From: Limnoperna fortunei
Taxonomy: Eukaryota; Mollusca; Bivalvia; Mytilida; Modiolidae
Length of the DNA: 64,000 nt
Reading direction: 5' to 3'
Assembly: GCA_944474755.1 (NCBI GenBank)
Contig: OX104122.1
Span: forward strand, 23,585,714 to 23,649,713
Made by a program: the position numbers and the translations under genes. Below are positions 34,037 to 44,282 of this stretch, piece after piece. The stretch's first letter is position 1. Every line of letters starts with the position of its first letter. The notes below the pieces were generated by a model, which saw only the letters and a list, made by a program, of their open reading frames with translations, ran no database searches and was not told where the DNA came from.

Positions 34037-34470
34037 TAGTGAAGAAGTATGCCAAATTAAGAAATCATTTATAATAAGAGAACTAGAGATTATTTTCCAA
34101 AAGTGTTAAGGGGTAACTTGTTTTGCTTTATTGGTACGCTGTCATACTACATAATCTTTACTCCGAATAATTCATTTTCAATGATTTCATTGGTACCATT
34201 CGGCAAGGTTATTTGAACACCATTATTATTCAATATTTTAATTTCGTTTAAATACTCAATACATGAGCAAAGTTGGTTATTTCGTATAACTAACTTGGTT
34301 TTTCAGCACGTGACTGATTGTGACGTCATAATAAGATGTATTGATGACGTTGACTATACATGAATTCTTCCGCAAACAACAAGTGACGACACTAAAATTG
34401 TGAATTGCAAATATTATTGATTACTTGTAAAATTCTTGTTACTTCATTTTTACTGTAGAATTTAAAATAT
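33840..34470. other. Intergenic with (ATT)n microsatellite
   Basis: (ATT)n of about 15 units at 33988-34034. Otherwise AT-rich, no gene seen. Confidence 0.6.
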
Positions 34471-34688
34471 AAGGTTTGTTTTCAATTGTTGGTTAGATTA
34501 TTGGATAAACGACTTTGGATCGATTTACGCTGCAACATAAACCGCTTCGCGGTTTATTCAGCGTAAATCGACCCAAAGTCGTTTATATCCAATAATCTAA
34601 ACATAAATCGCTTCGCGGGTTATTCAGCGTAAATCGACCCAAAGTCGTTTAAATCCAATAATCTAACCAACAATTGAAAACAATCCTT
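34471..34688. mobile_element. Three-armed foldback element
   Basis: TTGTTTTCAATTGTTGGTTA at the left is mirrored exactly at the right end. Inside, one forward arm (GATTATTGGATAAACGAC onward) is followed by two tandem inverted arms (AGCGTAAATCGACCCAAAGT each), with palindromic ACCGCTTCGCGGT at the centre. The element looks like a hairpin whose right arm has been duplicated. Confidence 0.75.
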
Positions 34689-35161
34689 AAATAAAACTTT
34701 TACGTTGACGTAGTGTTTTATGGCAAATTTTCAATAATAAACATTGGGGATCCGTGGGACGGCCAGCATTATTAGTTAATTTTAAAATATAGTGAAGAAT
34801 GTTGCACAAACAAATAATATAATTATTTAAATAAGAGGAACCCAATTTCGTTTCTTTAAAATAGGAACAAAATTTGTTAAATTAATGGGTATGTTTAAGC
34901 AATGAAAATCTTACCTGTTCATCGAATGCCTACAAAATAGAATGTACAAGTTAACGGGATTTCGTGATAACGAGCACGTTGATTTTGTATAGCAAACCCA
35001 GAAAAATTACTAATATAAAATCGTCCAAATTAAACTATCGAAAATTTCGAAACATTTACTCCTTGGTATTTCCCACTGTTTACTTTTCGTAGCCACATAT
35101 GCATAATTTATTATAAAATGACAATAACGTATACATAATACCAATATATTACATTGTGTAA
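34689..35161. other. Intergenic, no gene seen
   Basis: AT-rich sequence without recognised content. Confidence 0.5.
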
Positions 35162-35392
35162 TGGGCCTAGTTGGAGTAGTTTAGTCGTCTACTACTGATC
35201 ACGTGTCTATCAACTCTCGCTGCGGTAATTGAGTGTTATTGACTCCAAACGTAATTGACAAGGATTGCCAGTTTGCCTACAGGTCGGGGTTTTTCTCCGG
35301 GTAATCCTGCTTGCCCTTTTCATAAAACTGAACGCATATTGCTGAAAGGTGGCGTTAAACACCATTTAAACAAACAAACAAATAAACATTCT
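35162..35392 (+). mobile_element. Meta-type SINE, diverged
   Basis: Head CGTCTACTACTGATCACGTG, spacer TAATTGACAAGGATTGCCAG, core and GGTGGCGTTAAACACCATTT with CAAACAAACAAA tail. Box B has been lost by deletion. Confidence 0.75.
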
Positions 35393-35734
35393 GTAATGTT
35401 TAGATTGAATCTCGTTTGAAAGGAAGACTGCGTATTTATTATTTCTCGTGACTAAGTACAATAATATTTATGTACACAATTATAACCCGATCCAAATCCA
35501 TTCCGCAGTTTACCTTGTAATCTATTTATTATATTTGATATAAATATTAACTGATATAAGACATACACTGTCGTTAATATTAAATGTTTAAGATTAACTT
35601 ATTCGTCTTCAGCCCAGATGTCTACAAAAATGTGCTTTCATATATAAATTGGATTGTACATAGTCTAGGTTGAAATGGTTCAATCGAAGAAATTTAGATT
35701 TTATCTATACACACGCATATATAATTCAGGGTTA

Positions 35735-36180
35735 TCAGTGTGCGTTGTATTTTCGTCATTTTCCAATCATGTTCGGCAAACAGCTATATTCAGTCTAGAA
35801 ACAATAAATCAGCGGAAATAAGAGATGGATGCAATGGGTACAGAATTTTGACTACCACTGGAAAAAATATGGAGTATCTGGTAGGGACGGTAAATTTAGT
35901 TTTTGTAGCAGCTACAATGAGCCTACTCTTCTAAATCTAAAATAGGAGTCTTCTCCGTGCCAAGACACTATCCAAACACCTTATCCACTATGGTGCGAGG
36001 TCAGACTATTCCTATAACCTGACACTCCACCCCACCCACCAAAATGTTAATTACTCCTATTATACGCCACATGGCAAAGCAATGGGCACCTTTGTGGATT
36101 GTATCGAGCACTAGAAACCCTCTAACTGTGGTTCTAGGTATTGATGCTAGTTAGTTCCCATAACAGACAAGATATGTTTG
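35735..36180 (+). repeat. Dispersed repeat family B, second copy
   Basis: Shares AGCTATATTCAG, AACAATAAATC, ACCACTGGAAAAA and GAGCCTACTCTTCTAA blocks with 32822-33312. Confidence 0.55.
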
Positions 36181-37058
36181 TCTGTAGTGTCTATTTATAC
36201 AGGAACCTATAAATCAACGGGACTGGAATCTAACGATATCGTCTACTTTTCATTGTCGCGCCAATACTTAATTACCGAACAAGTGTCGACACGGATATGA
36301 TCGTGTTTTCGGCTTCCGAAAGACGCCTCTCGGCAATAAGCTGCCTGTTTAAGAATGGTTACCGGCTCTATGTTTAATAAATTTGCGTATTTAATGAAAG
36401 ATAATTTAAAAAAAAAAAGAAAAAAAAACCTTACAGATTTTATGAATTATTAAATTATGTACTGGTCCCAGTGAGTTAAAATCGAAACTGTTTTGTATTT
36501 TTTCTTTGATGTTTACAGGAACCTATAAATCAACTTATACCAGTTATACTATTGCCAGACGTTTATGGCTTTAACCAATTAGACAAATTATATGATGACA
36601 TGGGTATTAGCTACCTAGGGATTTACACCTTATGACATCGTTGTTTATTGAACCATTTGTTCATCACACCTGTGATTACATAACGAGTGCAACAGGTGGG
36701 CACAACATTAAAAGAGAATGGGTTGTAATAAATATTAATTAAAGTTTGGAAATTGCGTTTGTAGTATTCATTAATTACAACGTAATTAAGGTAATTACTA
36801 ACTTAAATAAATTTGCTAAAATTGCCCCTTTTAATCAGAGTTCCCAAGATCAAGAGAAATTAAATTAATTAATAGGTGTATAAAAACGGTAATTTGTAAA
36901 AATTTGTAAAAAAGACATATCAGCATAATAACCACCAAAGTCAAGTGATGCGAGATAGCATTCAAAATTTTGTTGTATCACAGTCATCTATGCTACAAGA
37001 ACATGTAAAAACATTTTCACAGTGGACAGACAAACTGAACAAAGGAGGCCTGAAAATT
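36181..37058. other. Intergenic; one exon-like open stretch on the + strand
   Basis: Mostly AT-rich. At 36944-37056 an open frame reads MRDSIQNFVVSQSSMLQEHV and then FSQWTDKLNKGGLKI, which looks protein-like (Lys-Gly-Gly-Leu resembles the C-terminal end of P-type transposases), but it has no splice sites that I trust and ends at a stop inside the 47-base repeat that follows. Confidence 0.25.
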
Positions 37059-37105
37059 CAGTTATTTTGAACCCTTCCAATGTCTGGTAGCTCAACTGCA
37101 TACCA
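37059..37105. repeat. 47-bp copy of the transposase frameshift region
   Basis: These 47 bases are identical to 37711-37757 inside the P-element-like transposase gene. The copy stops one base before the A7 run at which the transposase frame breaks. Confidence 0.85.
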
Positions 37106-37420
37106 AAAACCTCTACGCAAGGTTTTACATGACAGATCAGGTGACAGAAATGTGTAAACTTTCATTGTGACTGTCTTTAAATGTATCTTTATGTATTAAG
37201 TATTTTATGTATTATGTCATATTTTTCCTATTGTTGTGTGCTAATATGTTGTAAGCTAGATAATAAAATTATTATTGTCAATGAACTTTTATTCTTATAT
37301 AACAAGTATAATGAAAACAAATCATGTATAGTATATGACCTATGTTAAATCACTGCATTTGCAAAACAAATACAACTACACAAATAAAAAATTCATGTAT
37401 TTACTACATAAGCAGACAAA

Positions 37421-39964
37421 TTAAAGTGAAATACGCTGACGCTTGGGAAGAGCAGTATTTTCTATAACAGGCTGGTAGTTTAAGCGTCGTTTTGTGTTCC
37501 CTTTTACTGGTGCAATGGCCTGCTGACCAACAGTTCTTATTTTCACTATTGCATGGTTAAATTCATTAACTGTGGGATTGTTGCTACATCCCCCACTCGT
37601 GCGATGGATTCCAAAGTGCTGTTCAATGGGATCTTGATTAAACCTTTCAGTTAAAACAAAAGGCATCCCTTTCCTCAACACATAACGCACACAGTCAACA
37701 ATTGAACGGACAGTTATTTTGAACCCTTCCAATGTCTGGTAGCTCAACTGCATACCACTTTTTTTGTGATTTGGAAAAATCTCCAGGTCGACATTCTACA
37801 CTATTTTTCCAATCATCAAAGAATTTAAGGAATTCACCAGTGAGATAATCCAGTCTGGGATCATTTACATCAGTGTACGGTTTCAAGTTTTCATTTCTTT
37901 TCTGGTTACCTTCGTATAAATGACGTACATTTAAACAATCGAAAAACTTGTCCATATGTCGAATAAACTGGACAGTGGCACTGACATTCTCACCATAAAA
38001 CATTTCTAAGGCACTGGCCACTGTGCTACTAAGTACTTGTGCTGCTAGACTGACCTTCATACACCCAAAAGAGGAAATGTCAATGTGTGCTTTCGAAAGC
38101 TTTGGACACACTCGGTAAACTCCAGTGCAGTGGTCTTTGTATAAATCTACTATGTGTAGCCAAGATATATCTTTCCCATTATTCCATAGTCTTCTAGTCT
38201 TCTTGTGAGAATACGAATTCGAAAAACAATTTCTAGCTGTTTTGAGCAAATGAGGTGCATCAGAAATAAAGAAGATGTATCTGTCATCTTCAGCATATCT
38301 GTTTATAGCTCGATATACAATGGGACAATCATCAGCTGCTGTTTGATGTAATTTAATGAATCTTCTGTTAGGTGAGGCTCCATCTGCAGTTATAAACAAG
38401 ACTTTTAGTCCTGCATCTATTTCAATATGCTCAACTGCTTCCCAGAGTATGCCAAACAACTGATCGGACGTAACACCATTTGTTGCGAAGTGTGCTAGTG
38501 GGAATTTGATGTCCACTGCAATACCTCTCACCATAACCACCAAAATATGTGTAGCTAACTTTTTAGATTCATCTTTCATACATTCCTCTATATGAAGGAG
38601 ATGATTAGACATACTGTCAAGATCTATAAAACCAATAAGTTCTCCTGAATGTTTCTCGTAAACCAATTCACTTTTTATTTTCACTTCATCTTGCAACAGT
38701 CCAACATATTGCTGCCATTCTTCTGTTGCTCCTTTCGATTCCATTTCTTTCCCAAGAATTTCAATAATTTCTGGCTTGAACCCGACGCCTTGTTTAATTA
38801 CATGAGTGTAATCATAAAGAACTCTTTCACTTGGAAGTTTTATAAATCCAGAGTGTCTTAGACTGTCGTATGTAGATGTTGATTTGCTCTTCAAAAAAAT
38901 ACACCATTTAATAAGCATTGGATGCCATCTCATTCCACGTTTATCTTTTAACCTATTGTACTTCATTTGCTGAGACCAAAACATGCGCTGAAAACAGTTC
39001 TCATCAGGAAATTGTTCACCGACCAGTTTGTCGTTGGATCTCATCATATCGAACATATCATTGCTGTCACTTTCTGTCAAAGTCATACCTTCAGCTTTTA
39101 TACACTGGTCAAGTTTTTTCTTCAGCAATTTTACTTTGGCCGTCAAGTCTAAAGTGTGGTTTCGAAGCTGTTTCATTTTCTCTATTTTTTCAGACTCAGT
39201 CAGTCGCCTATTACCCTTTCGAGATGTGAGCCAATTCTTGCTAGGTGTTGGTGTTTTAAGCTTCCGCCTATCTTCCTGTTTTTGTAGTGTCCTGCGGTAA
39301 GTCGTACACACTTTGCATCTTGGACGTACTGTTGTCCTATCTTTCAGTTTCAGTAACATGCAGCTTTTTGACCGAATTGTGCTGTTGTATTTAAAGTCTG
39401 CACATTGGGCATTAAATCCAGTCTCGAGATATGCCAACTTTCCTGACAAAACTTTCTGTAAATCTTCATCTGGGTTGCCAACACAAACATCATAACAAAG
39501 CAATGAAGTTAATAGTTTCCTAACTTGTTCAATTCTAATAAACCTCGAAGGTAGTGTACTCCATAGTTGATGAGTGTTATCTAATTTCTGTTCATGTACA
39601 TAAATTTCTAGTCCGAAATCTGGTTTGATGGTCACACTTAACTTGACCCTTGGACTGTCATTGTCATAAATTGATATGTATCGAATGAGTGAAGAGGAAC
39701 GTACAAATTCAAAATTTGTAAATATACTGTCTTTAACAAGCTCCTGACAATCATCTCTGAGTTGGAGATACAATTCTTGGTTTTTCTGCTGCACAAAGGT
39801 ATCTAGGTCAATGTGTTGATCAAATTTATAAACTTTATCAAGTACAACAAAATGTTCTGCTGTTTCATTTATATTATGTGACATCCCATCTTTGTGAATA
39901 CATTTTTCATCATCATTGATCTTTACAACATCAGGAAGTGGCCAGAATTTTGAATCAATAGGAT
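37421..39964 (-). CDS. Transposase exon 2 with frameshift at A7
   Basis: Open from 39964 to 37695 in one frame, and from 37753 to 37421 in the other. The overlap contains the A7 run. A helical region with KMKQLRNHTLDLTAKVKLLK (predicted coiled coil) sits between the N-terminal domain and the catalytic core, as in P transposases. The C terminus is basic (LPKRQRISL). AATAAA on the - strand at 37289-37294 could be its poly(A) signal. Confidence 0.75.
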
Positions 39965-40651
39965 CTGAAAAATAGGAGCAAAAATTAACATACATTCCAC
40001 TACAAGCACTGTTAACAACTTAAAAGTTACTCTTACTGAAGGCAGGGTGTGCTCGACTTCAACCTTAATTGACCCGTTTCCTCCCCACCCAACCAAGAAA
40101 TAAAATATTGACATGATAAGCTGATAAATTGCTGAAAGTAGAATTAAACTACCAAAATATAACAAACATACAATAATAACAATACAAAATAAATAAAAAA
40201 TACACTGTAATTCAGTCCTAAGTCAAATTACAGAATATCGTTGGATAAAGGAAGTCGGAATTCTAATTGTGATGGGCTTTTAAAGCGTGTGAAGGACGCC
40301 ACATGAGAAAAAGCAATATCGACACACGTAAAGTCTATAATTGTATATTTCGGACATATTTAGGCATTGACAAGGATTGCCAGTTTTTCTACCGCATGTC
40401 GGGGGTTCTCTCCGGGTACTCTGGCTTCCTCCCCCAATAAAAACTGGACGCCATGAAATAGTTGAAAAATTGCTGAAAGTGGCATTAAAACACCATTCAA
40501 ACAAACAAACATATTTAGGCAAAGAAAACTTACCCTCAGCCTCTATCACATGTACTGGCACAAGCTGGTCATTAACATTATTTATATTTGGCTTTCTTGG
40601 GCAATACTTTCCTCTTCTACCAATCCTACGTCGTCTTGCAATTCGTGGCAT
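37421..40651 (-). CDS. P-element/THAP9-like transposase, two exons, one frameshift
   Basis: Exon 1 (40651-40534) starts ATG and reads MPRIARRRRIGRRGKYCPRK, with donor GAGG|GTAAGT. The intron (40533-39965) holds two SINEs. Exon 2 (39964-37421) follows TTTTTCAG in matching phase. Together about 885 residues, the size of THAP9 (about 900). Landmarks of the P-element RNase H-like fold are present: GFIDLDS, LFITADGASPNRRF, FFISDAPHLLKTARN, and, after a frame change at the A7 run (37759-37765), LTERFNQDPIEQHFG with the expected Glu. The frame change requires one base. It may be a mutation, an assembly error or recoding. No N-terminal THAP zinc finger is visible. An acceptor-like TTTAG stands two bases before the ATG, so a finger exon further upstream is possible. 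Confidence 0.8.
40038..40165 (+). mobile_element. Meta-type SINE remnant in transposase intron
   Basis: GGCAGGGTGTGCTCGACTTC, CCTTAATTGACC and the AATTGCTGAAAGTAGAATTAAA end. The central part is deleted. Confidence 0.6.
40367..40508 (+). mobile_element. 5'-truncated Meta-type SINE with target-site duplication
   Basis: Starts inside the family at TTGACAAGGATTGCCAG and runs to the CAAACAAAC tail. Flanked by 13-base direct repeats ACATATTTAGGCA at 40354-40366 and 40509-40521, the signature of LINE-mediated insertion. Lies in the transposase intron, close to the donor site of exon 1. Confidence 0.9.
40534..40651 (-). CDS. Transposase exon 1
   Basis: 118 bases, Arg-rich N terminus (RRRRIGRRGK), ending at a strong donor. 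Its splice phase (one base left over) fits exon 2 exactly. No Cys/His pattern of a THAP finger. Confidence 0.65.
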
Positions 40652-40653
40652 AT

Positions 40654-41607
40654 CTAAATTAATATTGTATATACTTTAATATCATTTCCACGTAAATCTA
40701 TTAAATTATCATTGAAATTTGACTTGCTCGGGACACTGGTCATGGTTTTACTCTTTTCTTGTTGCTCGGGATCACTATTTTGTTCGGTGAAAATGCAATC
40801 ATTTCCACGTAAATCTATTAAATTATCATTGAAATGTGACTTGCTCGGGACACTTTTCATGGTTTTACCCTTTTCCAAAACTATACCAACATGTTGTAAA
40901 TTATGAGCTTTTGGTGAAATAATGTAATTTCCCGCAACAAAACAAACATCATTTTTGTTATCGGATTTTTGTATTTCGAACACATCAAACAAGCGAGGCG
41001 AAATGCTGTCATTTCCCTCTACAAAACTTGAATCAATTCTTTCGTTTGATTTTTGTGTTTCGGAAAATACATCCAACAATTGATCAGAAAAGCTTTCTTT
41101 TCCACTAATATGAGTAAGTATTGTATCCTTTGCTGAAACATCATATGATTTATGGTCAAAAATGTCATTAAAACTATTAACATCGGTATTCATAGCCATA
41201 GGTATGAATAAACTCGAAACATCTGGCTTTAAAACATCGTCAGTACAAAAAAACGGGCTATCCAAAATGGACTTTGTTTGGTTGATGTATACAGTGGAAT
41301 CGCTATCAATTCCACCTTGATTTTCTATCGAATACTTTCCCACAATACCCGGTGAACTGACTTCTTCCGTGTCAGCGAAATATCCCATATCTAAATCGTC
41401 GTTACTATGTTTGACGGCATTAACAAAGGCTATATTACCCACTTCTTCAGACTCGTACGGAAAATACGGATCATTTTCGTTTAATAATTCTTCTGCATTA
41501 GGATTTATAGGTGGCGAACTTTCTACCCGCGAAAGAGCGTCTGGTACTTGCATTTGCGCGGCGGGCTTATACTTAATATCAAAATTAAACTGTTGTAACA
41601 CCGCCAA
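40654..41607 (-). CDS. Gypsy RNase H end and linker to a missing integrase
   Basis: Starts with the end of RNase H (LQQFNFDIKYKPA, VPDALSRVESS) and continues as about 280 residues of Ser/Asp-rich linker. Its last part has an in-frame 117-base (39-residue) tandem duplication (SFNDNLIDLRGND-like, 40681-40760 and 40798-40877). The frame ends at the junction with the transposase gene. No integrase His-His-Cys-Cys or DDE motif follows. Confidence 0.75.
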   Translation of the reverse strand: MAVLQQFNFDIKYKPAAQMQVPDALSRVESSPPINPNAEELLNENDPYFPYESEEVGNIAFVNAVKHSNDDLDMGYFADTEEVSSPGIVGKYSIENQGGIDSDSTVYINQTKSILDSPFFCTDDVLKPDVSSLFIPMAMNTDVNSFNDIFDHKSYDVSAKDTILTHISGKESFSDQLLDVFSETQKSNERIDSSFVEGNDSISPRLFDVFEIQKSDNKNDVCFVAGNYIISPKAHNLQHVGIVLEKGKTMKSVPSKSHFNDNLIDLRGNDCIFTEQNSDPEQQEKSKTMTSVPSKSNFNDNLIDLRGNDIKVYTILI

Positions 41608-41630
41608 CCACCTATCATAAATTGCACCTT

Positions 41631-44282
41631 TTAGCTTGTTCTGAAAAAGCGTAAGTAACTAGCACAGTCAATGATACTGGTAACTACTCCGAGAAGCTCT
41701 AATTTGGTCGGCCCGTAAGATTTCTGCCATGAATTCAAAGACTTAGACCCAAAGCGAATAAGACGAATTTTATCATTAGAACCCTCGTGGTTTTGCTGAT
41801 AAAGCTTGTATCCTATACCAACTGCTGAACTATCCACTGCTAGTATGAACGGCTGGTCAAATCTCGGAAACGATAAAATTTCTGAATGTAACAGTGACGA
41901 TTTCAGTAGCTTAAACGCTTTCTCTTGTTCTACACTCCACTTAAATGGCACGTTTTTCTTCAATAATTTTGTTAGCGGCTCCGCTATGACACTGTAGTTA
42001 GCAATGTATTTTCTAAACCAATTAAACATGCCTAATGCGCGACGAAGTTGTTTCACGTTTTGAGGAGACGGGAACTCATTAAGAGCTTTAACACGATCTG
42101 GCGGAGGTCGGATGCCATCCTTCGAAATATGGTGGCCAAGAAAAATCACAGAGGATTTCGCAAATGAGCATTTTTGAGGGTTTAGTTTAAGTCCAGCTTG
42201 ACGGAAACGGTCAAAAACTTCTTGGATATCCGATAAATGCTGTTCAAAGGTTTCGGAGCAGATCAAGACGTCGTCCAGATAACATAAACAAGAGCGAAAA
42301 GTCAAGTTGCGTAAAATTTTGTCCATTAGCAGTTGAAACGAGTTTGGCGAGGTGTGCAAACCCATCGGAACTCTCAAAAACTTATATGTACCGAAACATA
42401 TGTTAAAAGCCGTGTATTTAGAACTTTCTGATGACAGTTTCATCTGGAAAAATCCACTGCTCATATCAATTGAGGCTATGTAATTAGGAATTCTTTCCGT
42501 GAACGATTCCGTCAATTCCTGTAAATCTGGGATACAGTATTTAAATGTTTCAGTCTGGGAATTTAAATAGCGAAAGTCTACACAGAAACGAAAATGTCTC
42601 AAACTAGACGCTCTGTCTAATGGTTGGTCGGACGGGTGTTTTTTTCGCTTTGTGACTAGAACAACAGGGCTAGTGATTGGTGCCTCTTCTGTCGCGTTTA
42701 ATTCTGAAATTACGCCTTGTTCGAGGAGTTCGTCAAGGTGATGTCGGAGCACCTCCTTTTTATGCGGTGTCAATCTATACGGTTTTTGATGCAACGGACG
42801 AAAATCTGGTTTCAAAATGATATGATGTTGTACAATATCTGTCTCACCTAATGAGGGGTTATCCTTAGTAACAAAAATGTCTTTGTTAACACATAACAGT
42901 TGTTCCAACGAATGTTTTTGGTCTACATTTAACTCATCATGTTCGAAATTACTCAAAAAGTCTTTATCGGCTTCGTTATCAGTTTCGGGTTTAGGCCTAG
43001 GCATAAAATTGATGTTTTGTACTAAAGGAATGTTGTCATGAAACTTAACATTTCGCACACTGAACTCGTCAGTCAAATTAGTAAATTTCGCAATAATTTT
43101 ACCCTTTGGAATGACAATTGGCGAACTACCGATATTCAATAGTTGAACAGGAACTGTTCTGTCTTTTGAAACAGTGACGAGTGCTTTACTAGTGATTAGA
43201 CCTTTTGACAATATTTGCGGACTACTTTCGCACATACCTTGATAACCAAAGGTAATGTTTTGTGGCAATTTTCCCCATATAATTATTTCACTATTAGCGT
43301 CAATTATTATGCGCTTTCTACACCTCACATTAGCATGGTTTTGAACAACTTTTAAAGATCCAAAATCAACTATAATTGCATTTTCTTTTAAATATCTGGT
43401 ACCCAATATTAGCGGATGGGAAGTTTCATTTAATATATACACTACAATAATATGTTTCTCACCCTGTACACACATTTTTACTGTTGCCGTTCCCTTAATA
43501 TCAATGCACTGATTGTTTGCCAGTTTAATATTTCCACCATTTATAGTGTCTATGGAAGATTTTGAGTTAACGGGAATTATGTTGTATAAATACAAGGACA
43601 TTAGATTTATAGAACTTCCACAATCAAGAAGAGCAGCAACTTTCATGCTCTGAAACTTTACATGCAAATATACAAAATCATTTGACGGTGGAAAATTGTC
43701 ATCGGAGTCATTTTCATTATCGTCACTTTGGTCCATATAACTATCTTCATTGAAGGAAACATTAAAATCAGCATTATTTACAGGATTCATATGTTCATTG
43801 CCATTGCGAAACGGAGCGGACTCTCTATAGACGGCGCACCTTCCTGAGGGGTCGCGCCTGGTGTCCCTCAGGGTGTTCAAGTTTCCCCGTTGAATATAAG
43901 AGTAACATTCTGTTGCAACGTGATTAGGTTTGAAACATATCTGACACACAACGCGCTGTTCGTTACGTACGGTTGGTACATTGTCAATTTTTGGTTTGAA
44001 TTTAATGCATAGCATCGCGCTATGTCCAAATTGTTGACATAACTGGCATTGTATTTCTGGTGATGAATTATCGAACCCACTCCAATTACAAGCTCTTTTA
44101 AAATGTCCGAAAGCATTGCAATTGTAACATCGTATGTTGTTTCCTGAATTTGAGTTTGTAATTTGGTTGGGACCCACCCTTTCTGTAGAAATTTTATTCA
44201 CCATTTTTGTCAAGTCTGATATCTGAGATTTTAATTGAGAAATCTCATCGGGGCTGTCAATTTTTTTGACACGGCTGAACAC
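41631..44282 (-). CDS. Gypsy nucleocapsid-protease-reverse transcriptase-RNase H frame
   Basis: 883 codons. Residues 52-65, 79-92 and 113-126 are three zinc knuckles (CYNCNAFGHFKRAC, CQLCQQFGHSAMLC, CQICFKPNHVATEC). The protease active site reads LLDCGSSINL (Asp-Cys-Gly in place of Asp-Thr/Ser-Gly), followed by HPLILGTRYL. The RT has RFCVDFRYLN, FFQMKLS and the catalytic YLDDVLIC. RNase H begins with FILAVDSSAVGIGY and then breaks at YLRFF, where about 20 residues including the next catalytic Asp region are missing and the frame changes. Confidence 0.85.
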   Translation of the reverse strand: MFSRVKKIDSPDEISQLKSQISDLTKMVNKISTERVGPNQITNSNSGNNIRCYNCNAFGHFKRACNWSGFDNSSPEIQCQLCQQFGHSAMLCIKFKPKIDNVPTVRNEQRVVCQICFKPNHVATECYSYIQRGNLNTLRDTRRDPSGRCAVYRESAPFRNGNEHMNPVNNADFNVSFNEDSYMDQSDDNENDSDDNFPPSNDFVYLHVKFQSMKVAALLDCGSSINLMSLYLYNIIPVNSKSSIDTINGGNIKLANNQCIDIKGTATVKMCVQGEKHIIVVYILNETSHPLILGTRYLKENAIIVDFGSLKVVQNHANVRCRKRIIIDANSEIIIWGKLPQNITFGYQGMCESSPQILSKGLITSKALVTVSKDRTVPVQLLNIGSSPIVIPKGKIIAKFTNLTDEFSVRNVKFHDNIPLVQNINFMPRPKPETDNEADKDFLSNFEHDELNVDQKHSLEQLLCVNKDIFVTKDNPSLGETDIVQHHIILKPDFRPLHQKPYRLTPHKKEVLRHHLDELLEQGVISELNATEEAPITSPVVLVTKRKKHPSDQPLDRASSLRHFRFCVDFRYLNSQTETFKYCIPDLQELTESFTERIPNYIASIDMSSGFFQMKLSSESSKYTAFNICFGTYKFLRVPMGLHTSPNSFQLLMDKILRNLTFRSCLCYLDDVLICSETFEQHLSDIQEVFDRFRQAGLKLNPQKCSFAKSSVIFLGHHISKDGIRPPPDRVKALNEFPSPQNVKQLRRALGMFNWFRKYIANYSVIAEPLTKLLKKNVPFKWSVEQEKAFKLLKSSLLHSEILSFPRFDQPFILAVDSSAVGIGYKLYQQNHEGSNDKIRLIRFGSKSLNSWQKSYGPTKLELLGVVTSIIDCASYLRFFRTS

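Noticed and set aside
36953..37056. Integrase of the Gypsy element downstream of the transposase gene
   Set aside because: I looked for HHCC and DDE motifs on the - strand between 36 and 37.4 kb and saw none.
38649..39495. Several + strand open frames
   Set aside because: Shadows of the transposase gene on the opposite strand.
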